Source: Thiohalocapsa sp. (GTDB lineage Bacteria > Pseudomonadota > Gammaproteobacteria > Chromatiales > Chromatiaceae). From it: 64,000 nucleotides of DNA. A program made the position numbers and the translations under genes. Positions 1 through 7,048 of this stretch are shown one piece after another (position 1 is the stretch's first letter; every line of letters starts with the position of its first letter). The notes below the pieces were generated by a model. The model was given only the letters and a program-made list of their open reading frames with translations. It searched no databases and was not told where the DNA came from. The stretch is from positions 1 through 64,000 of the forward strand of contig NZ_JAJDNQ010000076.1 in the NCBI RefSeq assembly GCF_022340605.1. The letters run 5' to 3'.

Positions 1-930
1 GGCATAAGGCTCGACAGCGCGTGCAACCTGTCCGAACAGATCGATGCTGCCGTGGGGGCGAGCGCCGCGAACACCGTTCTTACGAACGTGGAAATCGGGC
101 GCGAGCCCCTCAGCGCCGAACGCGCCAAAGAGACGGTGGAAGCACTGGCCGCAAACCCGCCCGCCCCGGTCAACCTGTCCCGCATGGCCCGCGTGTTCTC
201 CACCAAGGTGCAGTTCGTCGAATGCACGCTACGCGGCGCGCAATGGACCGAGCGCGAAACCAAGGTATCCAGCCTGCTGTTGAACGCGGATGTCTCGGAT
301 GACCTCGTGGAACTCTTCGACACCAAGATTCGGCCGTTCTCGAAACAGGCGGACGTGCCAATCCCGGTTCAAGCCATGATTCAGGGTCAACTCGCCTTCG
401 ACAAGGGCGGCAAACCGCTGATGACAGCCATGACCCAGGCCGAGATCAAGCAGGTTTGGAACGACATCCTGAAGCGCTACCTGCACCGGATGCGCGGCTT
501 CGGGCTCCTGATCCGCCGTGCGGACAAGCCGCAGTTCGAGGCGGAGGTTACCGCCTTTGAAGAGGTGCTGAAGACCTGGGTCAGCGGATTCCGCAAGCAA
601 GTCAAGACTGACGAGGATGAACTGGTGAAACAGATTGCGGCCCTGGTGCTGAGCCGCCGAGAGCGAGCTTCTTCCGCACCAGCGGGGCCGCAAACCAAGC
701 CCGATGAAATCGAGGCCATCATTCGGACGGGCGTGCAAGGGATGCGGGTCATTGAGCCAACGGTCAAGCTGGTCTTCAAGGACGTGTCGTGGGAATCAAC
801 CGGAGACCCGGAATTCGCCCAGGCACTGCGCGACACCCTGCCCGAAAAAGACTTGAAGGGCTGGTTCGAGGTCTACTCTGCCGCGCCGGTCCTGGAGAAG
901 CGGAACGTGTCCGATGCGGAATCGCCATAG
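1..930 (+). CDS. Hypothetical protein, 5' end outside the window
   Basis: The reading frame is open from base 1 with no upstream stop, so only the C-terminal part (about 309 residues) is visible; the first internal start codon, GTG at 52, is unlikely to be the true start. The visible part is soluble and charged, without signal peptide or membrane segment. Its middle (about residues 140-220 of the visible part) is rich in Lys, Arg and Glu and probably helical. I do not recognise the family. It precedes another unknown gene on the same strand by 132 bp and lies on the element side of the tRNA-Thr at 5.7 kb, so it may be cargo of the integrated element. A role in defence or DNA transactions cannot be judged from this fragment. 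Confidence 0.8.
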   Translation, partial: GIRLDSACNLSEQIDAAVGASAANTVLTNVEIGREPLSAERAKETVEALAANPPAPVNLSRMARVFSTKVQFVECTLRGAQWTERETKVSSLLLNADVSDDLVELFDTKIRPFSKQADVPIPVQAMIQGQLAFDKGGKPLMTAMTQAEIKQVWNDILKRYLHRMRGFGLLIRRADKPQFEAEVTAFEEVLKTWVSGFRKQVKTDEDELVKQIAALVLSRRERASSAPAGPQTKPDEIEAIIRTGVQGMRVIEPTVKLVFKDVSWESTGDPEFAQALRDTLPEKDLKGWFEVYSAAPVLEKRNVSDAESP

Positions 931-1062
931 TCACGCATTAATCACTAGGAACGAAACGGACCGGATTGCAACCCGACCGACAGCGAAAGACTGCGGCGCA
1001 GCGTTCGGACTGCCGCCGCGTAGTCCCGCCTCCAAAGCGGCGCAGTTCGCGAGGGCCGCGGG

Positions 1063-1650
1063 ATGAGCAAGCCTGAACTGAGCTGCGAAGAACTGCGCGA
1101 CCTGCTGTTCGCCTTCGAGGGTAGCGACGAGCCCGAGGACACCAAGACCGTGTTCAGCCGGCTCTGCGAGTTCTTCGCATGGGCGGCGCAACGGGGCATT
1201 GATACGGTTCCTTGTCGCGATGGCGACGATGCGGTTCCGTTGCGCAATTATGCCGCGTTGTTCACCAGCGTCGTCGCATTGCGCATGACCGGGCAGGACG
1301 GCAACGCCGAAGAGCCGCCGCGGGGACCTTTGAAGGTAATCGCGCCCAATCAAGCTTTGGGCTGGGCCAACCCGCCTAATCGGCCGCCCGAGTCGAAATA
1401 CGCCCGCATCGAGCGCGACTTCGCAATGGCCGCGTGCGTCGAGCTGTTCGAGCGTGGGGACAGCGAGCTAGGGAAGCGCAAAAGGGCAGTAACCCGCGTC
1501 GCGCGTCTGTTCAATTGCAGCCGGAGGCGCGTGCAGGCTGCGCTGAGTTTCTTCGCGCAAGTTCCCCCCGTCGTTTTCAGAAGCCTATCAACCGCAGAAC
1601 TAAAGGAGATTCGCAGAGACGCCAAGCCGCTTCCCCCGCGTCGCCGCTAA
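1063..1650 (+). CDS. Hypothetical protein with a possible HTH segment
   Basis: A 195-residue soluble protein starting at ATG 1063, preceded by a GAGGG-like ribosome site. The N-terminal half is acidic; the C-terminal half is strongly basic and contains a stretch around residues 140-162 (AVTRVARLFNCSRRRVQAAL) with the pattern of a helix-turn-helix. The protein ends in a Pro/Arg-rich tail. A DNA-binding role is inferred from that stretch only. It lies between the partial gene at the left edge and the AlpA-like regulator, and its stop is followed directly by a perfect 11-bp inverted repeat. The family is not recognised. Confidence 0.7.
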   Translation: MSKPELSCEELRDLLFAFEGSDEPEDTKTVFSRLCEFFAWAAQRGIDTVPCRDGDDAVPLRNYAALFTSVVALRMTGQDGNAEEPPRGPLKVIAPNQALGWANPPNRPPESKYARIERDFAMAACVELFERGDSELGKRKRAVTRVARLFNCSRRRVQAALSFFAQVPPVVFRSLSTAELKEIRRDAKPLPPRRR

Positions 1651-1651
1651 T

Positions 1652-1682
1652 GTGCAAATAAGCCCCCCGCTCTTATTTGCAC
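1652..1682. promoter_or_regulatory. Perfect 11-bp inverted repeat (hairpin or operator)
   Basis: GTGCAAATAAG at 1652-1662 and its exact reverse complement at 1672-1682 are separated by 9 bases that include a run of six C. The arms are AT-rich compared with the flanking DNA. No U-run follows on either strand, so a plain intrinsic terminator is unlikely. The site sits 54 bases before the AlpA-like gene, which fits an operator for that regulator or a recombination or replication site of the element. The function is inferred. Confidence 0.6.
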
Positions 1683-1735
1683 GCAACGTGCCTTAGGCTG
1701 GCCCTGCATCGTAGTTGACAGCAGAGGCTAGACCG

Positions 1736-1945
1736 ATGACGAACCCCGCAGTATCGCCCGCCCGCCAACTCGACAACGAGAAGGAAGCGGCGGCCTATCT
1801 CAAACTTTCCCCGAGGACCCTTCAGGCTTGGCGCCTTCGTGGTGGCGGCCCCGAATACGTGAAGCTCGGCAATGCGGTTCGCTACGACCGCGCGGCCCTC
1901 GACCGCTACATTTCTGAGCGCACCCGCCGCAATTCCGCGGGATGA
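1736..1945 (+). CDS. AlpA/excisionase-like MerR-type HTH protein
   Basis: A 69-residue protein of the small HTH family found in excisionases and AlpA activators. The motif EKEAAAYLKLSPRTLQAWR is the winged-HTH recognition region and GNAVRYDRAALDRYI is the typical C-terminal end. I start at ATG 1736 because AGAGG lies 8 bases upstream; an in-frame TTG at 1715 has no such site. These proteins usually regulate excision or early genes of integrated elements. It is first in a compact same-strand series (next gene 10 bp downstream), so it may control that series through the inverted repeat upstream. Confidence 0.85.
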   Translation: MTNPAVSPARQLDNEKEAAAYLKLSPRTLQAWRLRGGGPEYVKLGNAVRYDRAALDRYISERTRRNSAG

Positions 1946-1955
1946 GGTGCGGACC

Positions 1956-2309
1956 ATGAATAACATCCAACGACGACGCCCGCCCTTCGTCCGCACCATC
2001 CATCCCGGCACGCGCGACGTGCGTGCGTTTCTCAACTGGGACGATGCCAAGGCATCCGCGGCCGACGGCCGCGCGACTGTTTTGCTCCCGCCCGGCACCG
2101 CCCCTGAGGCGATGGACTGGACCTGCTGCCGCGGCGCCGAGGTCTGGCTTCGCTGGCGGACCGACGAGACCGCCCCGGACACCGTTCACCGGTTGGCCGT
2201 GGCGATGGTCCGAGCTGGTGCCGAGCTGGTGCTGTCCTGCGAGACCACCGGCGTCCCAGACTGCCAGTTGACCAGCTACCGGCCGCGGGAGGTGCCACGT
2301 GTTGCGTGA
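1956..2309 (+). CDS. Small hypothetical element protein
   Basis: A 117-residue protein started at ATG 1956, with GAGG 8 bases upstream; longer in-frame starts would overlap the AlpA-like gene. It begins with a basic segment followed by an alpha/beta-like region and has no signal peptide. The gene overlaps the start of the DUF3987 gene by 11 bases, which suggests translational coupling. Small genes in this place, between an AlpA-type regulator and a DUF3987 gene, are common in proteobacterial integrated elements, but I cannot assign a function. Confidence 0.7.
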   Translation: MNNIQRRRPPFVRTIHPGTRDVRAFLNWDDAKASAADGRATVLLPPGTAPEAMDWTCCRGAEVWLRWRTDETAPDTVHRLAVAMVRAGAELVLSCETTGVPDCQLTSYRPREVPRVA

Positions 2310-3861
2310 GCCGACCCGAATCCCGCTTGAGTCGCGACCGGCCGACTTCCTGGTAGACGTGCCCGCCGGCACCGGGCACGGCGACGACTGGCCCGCGCCC
2401 GAGGACCTGCCCGCCGGCCTGCCGCCCGTTCAAACCTTCGACCCGGCACTGCTGCCGGCGGCGCTTCGGCCCTGGATTACCGACATTGCTGACCGTATGC
2501 AATGCCCGCCGGACTACCCCGCCGCGGCGACCGTTGTCTGTCTGGCGGCCGTTGTCGGGCGGCAAGTCGGCATCCGCCCCAAGGCCCGCGACGACTGGAC
2601 CGTTGCCGCGAACCTGTGGGGTGCCATCATCGGCCGCCCGTCGCTGCTGAAGAGCCCGGCGCTTGCCGAGCCTATGAAGGCCGTTGACGCCCTGGAAGTG
2701 AAGGCCCGCGACGCGCACGCCGACGCCGAGAAGGAGCACCGGGCGGCGCTGACGCTCAACGCGGCCTATGCCAAGGAGGCGACGACCCGGCTACAAAAAG
2801 CCGTCAAGGACGGCGACAAGCTGAAGGCCGAAGCCCTGGCGCGCGAAGCCATCGAAGAACCCGAGCCACCCGCGCGGCGACGCTACAAGACTTCCGACGC
2901 GACCGTTGAAAAGCTGGGCGAGCTGCTACGCGACAACCCCCGCGGCGTGCTGGTGTTCCGTGATGAGCTTGTCGGCTTCCTGCGAAGCCTCGACCGCGAA
3001 GGCCGCGAAGGCACCCGCGCGTTCTATCTCGAAGCCTGGAACGGCACCGGCGGCTTCGTGTTCGACCGCATCGGCCGCGGCACCGTCGAGATCGAAGCGG
3101 CTTGTGTGTCCATCCTAGGCGGTATCCAGCCCGGCCCCCTGGCGGACTACCTTAGCGAGACCCTACGCGGCGGCGCTGGCGACGATGGCCTCTTGCAACG
3201 CTTCCAAGTCGCGGTTTGGCCCGACCCGCCCGCGGTATGGGTCAACGTGGACCGCTGGCCAGACTCGACCGCGCGGCAAACCGCGCGGCAGGTATTCGAC
3301 CGACTCGACGCCATCGACCCCGGGGCCATCGGCGCGACCCAGGATGAAGGCGACCGCTTGCCCTGGCTTCGCTTCGACGCGGCGGCACAAGCCCTGTTCG
3401 ACCACTGGCGCGCGGTCCTTGAGCGGCGCTTGCGGACCGAGGACCTACCGCCCGCCCTGGAATCGCACCTTGCCAAGTATCGAAGCCTTGCCCCGTCCCT
3501 GGCGCTGCTGTCCCACCTGGCGGATGTTGGGCGCGGCCCCGTTGGCGAGCCATCACTGCTGCGCGGACTGGCCTGGTGTGAGTATCTGGAATCGCACGCG
3601 CGGCGCATCTACGCCCCCGCCCTGGCGCCCGACCTGTGCGCGGCCCGCGAGCTGGACCGGCGCTTGCTGAGTCTGCCCGAGCCGTTCACGGCCAAGGACA
3701 TCTACAAGAACTGTTGGCGCGGCCTCGACCGCGAAGGCACGACGGCGGCACTGGCGACCCTCGAAGACTTCGGCCGCGTGCGTGGCGAGCGCACCCAAGG
3801 CCCCGGACGCCCGACCGTGCGTTACCGCGTCAATCCCGCCCTGCGAGGTGCGCAGCAATGA
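2299..3861 (+). CDS. DUF3987 P-loop protein, primase/helicase-like
   Basis: A 520-residue protein resembling the DUF3987 family of phage, plasmid and island replication proteins. A Walker-A-like loop, GRPSLLKSP, is at about residues 112-120, and a hydrophobic strand ending in an acidic residue (GVLVFRDELVGFL) at about 216-228 fits Walker B. Between them lies a long Lys/Glu-rich helical segment (about 130-190). The C-terminus is a winged-helix-like basic region. The start is GTG 2299 with GGGAGG just upstream. It probably serves replication of the excised element, and ATPase activity is inferred. Its stop overlaps the next start (ATGA). Confidence 0.85.
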   Translation: MLREPTRIPLESRPADFLVDVPAGTGHGDDWPAPEDLPAGLPPVQTFDPALLPAALRPWITDIADRMQCPPDYPAAATVVCLAAVVGRQVGIRPKARDDWTVAANLWGAIIGRPSLLKSPALAEPMKAVDALEVKARDAHADAEKEHRAALTLNAAYAKEATTRLQKAVKDGDKLKAEALAREAIEEPEPPARRRYKTSDATVEKLGELLRDNPRGVLVFRDELVGFLRSLDREGREGTRAFYLEAWNGTGGFVFDRIGRGTVEIEAACVSILGGIQPGPLADYLSETLRGGAGDDGLLQRFQVAVWPDPPAVWVNVDRWPDSTARQTARQVFDRLDAIDPGAIGATQDEGDRLPWLRFDAAAQALFDHWRAVLERRLRTEDLPPALESHLAKYRSLAPSLALLSHLADVGRGPVGEPSLLRGLAWCEYLESHARRIYAPALAPDLCAARELDRRLLSLPEPFTAKDIYKNCWRGLDREGTTAALATLEDFGRVRGERTQGPGRPTVRYRVNPALRGAQQ

Positions 3862-4232
3862 GCTATCTGGACCTACTGCGCACACTCGACGACGACGGCG
3901 ATTCTTCGGAAATGCCCAAGTCGCCTACTGTCGAAACCGTCGAAACCCCCTCAAAGCCGGGCTTAGGCAGTTTAGACAGTTCGCCATCTGGCACTTTCCG
4001 GAAAATTCGCAGCTTCAGCCCGCCCGAACTGCCGCCGCTTCATGAGCAACTACCCCCCGAGCTGGTGGCCCGGCTCGGGAAGGCCGCGAAACGCATCCTT
4101 TGGGACGTGGCCATCGAGTATCGCGACGATGCCGACACCCTTGAAGACCTCACCGATGACGAGCTGGTGCTCGTTGTCGGGCACTACTTGCTAATGCGAC
4201 ACACGCAATACATCGGGTGCGCCAAGCCATGA
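3858..4232 (+). CDS. Small hypothetical element protein
   Basis: A 124-residue protein whose ATG overlaps the stop of the DUF3987 gene in an ATGA arrangement, so it is probably translationally coupled. The first 60 residues are low in complexity and rich in Ser, Thr, Pro and Glu. The C-terminal half is helical and acidic (TLEDLTDDELVLVVGHYLL). No known domain is visible. Its stop again overlaps a following small ORF (ATGA at 4229). Its position suggests an accessory role in element replication or maintenance. Confidence 0.65.
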   Translation: MSYLDLLRTLDDDGDSSEMPKSPTVETVETPSKPGLGSLDSSPSGTFRKIRSFSPPELPPLHEQLPPELVARLGKAAKRILWDVAIEYRDDADTLEDLTDDELVLVVGHYLLMRHTQYIGCAKP

Positions 4233-4393
4233 GCCGCCGACCCAAGCGCCCGAGCCGCGCCCAGATCGGTGCGGAGTTGGCTTTCTTCCAACCGACCGAA
4301 ACCGTGGCACCGAAGACGAGGACCGACAGTGACGACCGCAGCACGACAAGCCAAATGGCGCCGCCGCGACAGCAAGGCGTTGATACAGGCTAG
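4229..4393 (+). CDS. Possible 54-residue element peptide
   Basis: The ORF starts at ATG 4229, overlapping the preceding stop as ATGA, and encodes a basic, Pro/Arg-rich N-terminus (MSRRPKRPSRAQIGAELAFF) that ends at TAG 4391-4393. Its second half overlaps the ribbon-helix-helix gene in another frame. The coupling geometry matches the genes before it, which favours a real gene. It could also be the original N-terminus of the downstream protein separated by a frameshift. Confidence 0.4.
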   Translation: MSRRPKRPSRAQIGAELAFFQPTETVAPKTRTDSDDRSTTSQMAPPRQQGVDTG

Positions 4394-4628
4394 GCTCACG
4401 CCCGAGGCGGTCGAGCGGCTGGACGCGCTCGTTCGGGACCACGGATGGACAGGCCGGGCTGAGGCCATCGAGCGACTACTGACGGCCGATGCAGGACCGG
4501 CGCCCGCATGGGTCGCTGACGAGGCAATTCGGCTGGCGCGGGCATTTTTCCAAGCGACTGGCCGCTCGTCATTGTCGGTGCGTGACGGAGGCGCGATTTA
4601 CACGATTTCGCGCCACGCGCAGTGGTAA
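4329..4628 (+). CDS. Ribbon-helix-helix family protein
   Basis: A 99-residue protein starting at GTG 4329. Residues about 18-50 (IQARLTPEAVERLDALVRD, then the GRAEAIERLL helix) match the ribbon-helix-helix fold of CopG/Arc-type regulators: a short strand, a helix, a turn and a second helix. The C-terminal tail has no assignable domain. Such proteins on mobile elements are usually repressors, antitoxins or partition and conjugation accessory proteins. No toxin gene follows, so plain regulation is more likely. The start is uncertain because of the overlap with the small ORF at 4229. Confidence 0.65.
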   Translation: MTTAARQAKWRRRDSKALIQARLTPEAVERLDALVRDHGWTGRAEAIERLLTADAGPAPAWVADEAIRLARAFFQATGRSSLSVRDGGAIYTISRHAQW

Positions 4629-4901
4629 CGGTTGGACGACGACGCACACGCCTGCGACGCGGCGCCCGTTGGCATGTAGACGCCGCGCCGGCGGCCCGAC
4701 GGCATTTTCGCGACTGTTACGCGCGCGCGAGGGGGACTTAACGGGGGCGCGCAGCTACCGTGCCCACCGCGTTTCAAACGCGACCCTTCCAAACTCCCCC
4801 GCTCCACGCACGCATAACCCGGCCAACCCTGTGCGGCTCCACCGCCACCCGAAGCAAGCCCCGTGCGCCCCGGCTCCCGGTCAATGGCAGATACCTCCTA
4901 T
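4629..4901. other. Intergenic gap in the integrated element
   Basis: This 273-bp gap lies between the RHH gene and the converging secreted-protein gene. It includes an alternating GC-rich tract (gcgcgcgcg near 4720). I see no gene, tRNA or clear terminator in it. Confidence 0.5.
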
Positions 4902-5438
4902 TCACTTCGGCTGGAACTCACGAACGGCGGACAGCCAGCGTTGTCGACCCACTGCAAACATACTGGCAAGCTGGCCCGCAAGGAACCCGCAGCGAGCGTC
5001 GAGACTGTGGTCTTCGCGTCTGGCAGCAGCAAGGAAATTGCCCACGAACTCTTCCGCCTCCTCTTTCGCTTGCGTGGTTGTAGACAACATCAGATCGTTC
5101 CAATCTCCATCGTCAAATTCAAATTGCGATACAAAAGCCTCGACTTCTGCCAAAGCCGCCGAATATTCCGGCGGATTCTTGATGAGATAAGCGCATTCCG
5201 TGTCCGCGCCGACATTCATCCATACTACAGCCCCAAGGTACGCCCCAAACCCTTCCCCAAGCGTATAGAGTTCGTTCCGCGACTGCACAAGGACTAGCTG
5301 CCCAGGCTGTGCATGGGACGCGGTAAACGTATGAGAAGCGCCGACGGGCACGCCCTTCGGTGCATAAACAATAGTCTCGGCCTTAGCCGGATTTAACCAT
5401 ATAGCCGTGCAGAGACCTACGAGCAACACGACCTTCAT
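4902..5438 (-). CDS. Secreted hypothetical protein
   Basis: A 178-residue protein with a Sec-type signal peptide (MKVVLLVGLCTAIWLNPAKA, cleavage expected after AKA). The mature part has a beta-rich first half and an acidic helical region around residues 95-130, with two Cys in the mature part (YLIKN region and RCGFL). No known family is recognised. The gene is visibly less GC-rich than its surroundings, with many A/T-ending codons, which fits recent acquisition. It is the gene closest to the tRNA-Thr on the element side and points away from it. Confidence 0.7.
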   Translation of the reverse strand: MKVVLLVGLCTAIWLNPAKAETIVYAPKGVPVGASHTFTASHAQPGQLVLVQSRNELYTLGEGFGAYLGAVVWMNVGADTECAYLIKNPPEYSAALAEVEAFVSQFEFDDGDWNDLMLSTTTQAKEEAEEFVGNFLAAARREDHSLDARCGFLAGQLASMFAVGRQRWLSAVREFQPK

Positions 5439-5672
5439 ACTCGAACCTCTCGATAGTCGGGCAGCGGCAGGCTGCGTGACTGGTCAACCTCATCATCGGC
5501 ATACCCCCCAGCGCTGCTGGCGACCGATGGCCGAGGATGGGAACAGGGTTGGCATCCTTCGCCAAGCCCCGCAGCGGCGACTCAAGCCCGCGAAATCGCC
5601 CCGCGTGGTGACTCCATGGTGACTCACGATGGGAGCGGCTTCGGCTGATTCAGCCTAACTATCTGTTTTACA

Positions 5673-5748
5673 TGGAGCTGGCGGACGGATTCGAACCGAC
5701 GACCTGCTGATTACAAATCAGCTGCTCTGCCAACTGAGCTACGCCAGC
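5673..5748 (-). tRNA. tRNA-Thr (UGU anticodon)
   Basis: Read on the minus strand, the 76 bases fold as a tRNA. The acceptor GCTGGCG pairs with CGCCAGC, the D-arm contains AGCTCAGTTGG, the anticodon loop is TTTGTAA (anticodon TGT), the T-arm contains GGTTCGAATCC, and the 3' end carries an encoded CCA. In many gammaproteobacteria a tRNA-Thr lies downstream of coaX or birA, as here. The gene's 3' end faces the mobile-element genes at lower coordinates, the usual orientation for tRNA-targeting integrases. Confidence 0.97.
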
Positions 5749-6096
5749 GGGGGAAGGAGCGGCGCTGGCTGGTGTCGCCGGCGACCGGTCGGTGATTGTA
5801 TGCGAGCCGCGCGGCAGCCTCAATCAGTGGAGCCACTGACGGGCGAGTGTCAGCGGCCCAGGCCCGGGTGCGAGCGCAGGGGGCGCTCGGGGCCTCCGCG
5901 GGTTTGCCGTGGCGACTGCCGGTGCGCTCGTGGGCTCAGGCGCGTTGGCGATTGCCGTGACCTGCGTAGATCGGGCTGAGGGACGAAGCCCGGCAGGGCG
6001 TCCGACCTGAGCACCTGCATGTCAGACTTCCTCGGGTCGGCCCGACCTACGGCGGCTGCAAGCCCCGAAGCCGCAACGGATTTGCGTCAGATCCTC
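5749..6096. other. Gap between coaX and tRNA-Thr, with a D-type repeat
   Basis: This gap should contain the tRNA promoter, but no convincing -35/-10 pair stands out. Bases 5961-6052 form an imperfect inverted repeat: a left arm around GATCGGGCTGAGGGACGAAG and a right arm around CTCGGGTCGGCCCGACCTAC. It belongs to the same family as the repeats near 20.0, 47.2 and 57.2 kb. No coding potential is apparent. Confidence 0.6.
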
Positions 6097-6849
6097 TCAG
6101 CCGAAAGCGGCGAGACCGCGCAACACGAGGTCCGGGATGTGCGTCGCGGGCAAGTCGATGGCGGCAGCGAGGCGCTCGGCGTCGCCGCCGCTGAGGATGA
6201 GCTGGGGCTCCGTGCCGCCGTGTTGCTGGAGGCGGCGGCCTAGGCGCTCGATGAGGGCGGCGGGAGCCTGGATGCTGGCGGCCGCGATGGCCTCGCCGGT
6301 GTCGGCGGCCCAGGCCAGGTCGGCCTCGGCGGGCTCGTAGCGCGGGATCTGAGTGCCGGCGAGCAGACTGTCGCGCATGATGCGGATGCCGGGGAGGATC
6401 AGGCCGCCCAAGTGCTGCCCGTCGGCTTGGAGCAGATCGTAGGTGATGGCGGTGCCGGCGTCGACGATGAGGGCCGGGGCAGGATCGCCCTGCTCCGCCG
6501 CCAGCCACTGGTGGACCGCGATCAGCGCCAGGAAGCGATCCACGCCGAGGCGTGCTGGCTCCGGGTAGGCGATGCGCACGCCGCATGCCTCGGATCGCGT
6601 CTCCACCCACTTGGGCTCACAGCCCCAGCAGGCATCGCAGACCCGGCCGACGGCGTCCTTGACTTCCCGCGGACCGACGCCGGCGGCGATGACCGCATCG
6701 ATGCCGTCCAATTCATCCCAGACGGCGAGCAGGTCGAGCGGCAGCGCCCCGCCATGCATGGCGGCGCCGTAGTCGTTGAGCTCGGCGTCGTCCGGATGCC
6801 GGAGCGCCCACTTGATGCTGGTGTTGCCGATGTCGACGAGGAGTTGCAT
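6097..6849 (-). CDS. coaX: Type III pantothenate kinase
   Basis: This enzyme phosphorylates pantothenate, the first step of coenzyme A synthesis, in the cytoplasm. The 250-residue length is normal for CoaX. Visible motifs are the N-terminal phosphate-binding DIGNTSIKW (residues 6-14), the GVDRF motif at about 104, and VDAGTAITYD at about 129, which carries the catalytic Asp of the ASKHA fold. The start is ATG 6849. In relatives the gene often follows birA; birA is absent here, but the downstream tRNA-Thr is kept. A palindromic repeat fills the upstream gap. Confidence 0.96.
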   Translation of the reverse strand: MQLLVDIGNTSIKWALRHPDDAELNDYGAAMHGGALPLDLLAVWDELDGIDAVIAAGVGPREVKDAVGRVCDACWGCEPKWVETRSEACGVRIAYPEPARLGVDRFLALIAVHQWLAAEQGDPAPALIVDAGTAITYDLLQADGQHLGGLILPGIRIMRDSLLAGTQIPRYEPAEADLAWAADTGEAIAAASIQAPAALIERLGRRLQQHGGTEPQLILSGGDAERLAAAIDLPATHIPDLVLRGLAAFG

Positions 6850-6900
6850 GGCTAGCTTTATCGAGGTCAGGTAGCTCTCGCGGTGGGTTAGGCATGGAGA

Positions 6901-7004
6901 CCGTGAATGTATGGGAGGTCGGGTTAGCGCAGCGCAACCCGACGTTGAGCGGCGGTAAGCCGTTGATTGTCAGGTTACGCTATCGCTAACCCGACCTACG
7001 ATCC
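6901..7004. repeat. Palindromic repeat, family A copy 1
   Basis: Two inverted arms (GGTCGGGTTAGCGCAGCGC and its partner near CGCTAACCCGACC) enclose a spacer containing GTAAGCCGTTGATTGTC. Closely similar copies lie at 9915-10019 and 59545-59651. A rearranged, reversed copy is at 45269-45378 and a half copy at 53626-53674. It lies between coaX and the efflux pair and could terminate transcription or be a REP/MITE-like element. Confidence 0.85.
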
Positions 7005-7048
7005 TCAGCTCGTTGTCGTGATGGTATCCGGATTTTCGCCGCGGGCCA

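Noticed and set aside
5383..5600. Possible integrase C-terminus on the minus strand next to the tRNA (ILGHRSPA-like)
   Set aside because: Only six or seven residues resemble the HxxR-GHxS region of tyrosine recombinases, with no catalytic Arg or Tyr in order; it is probably chance.
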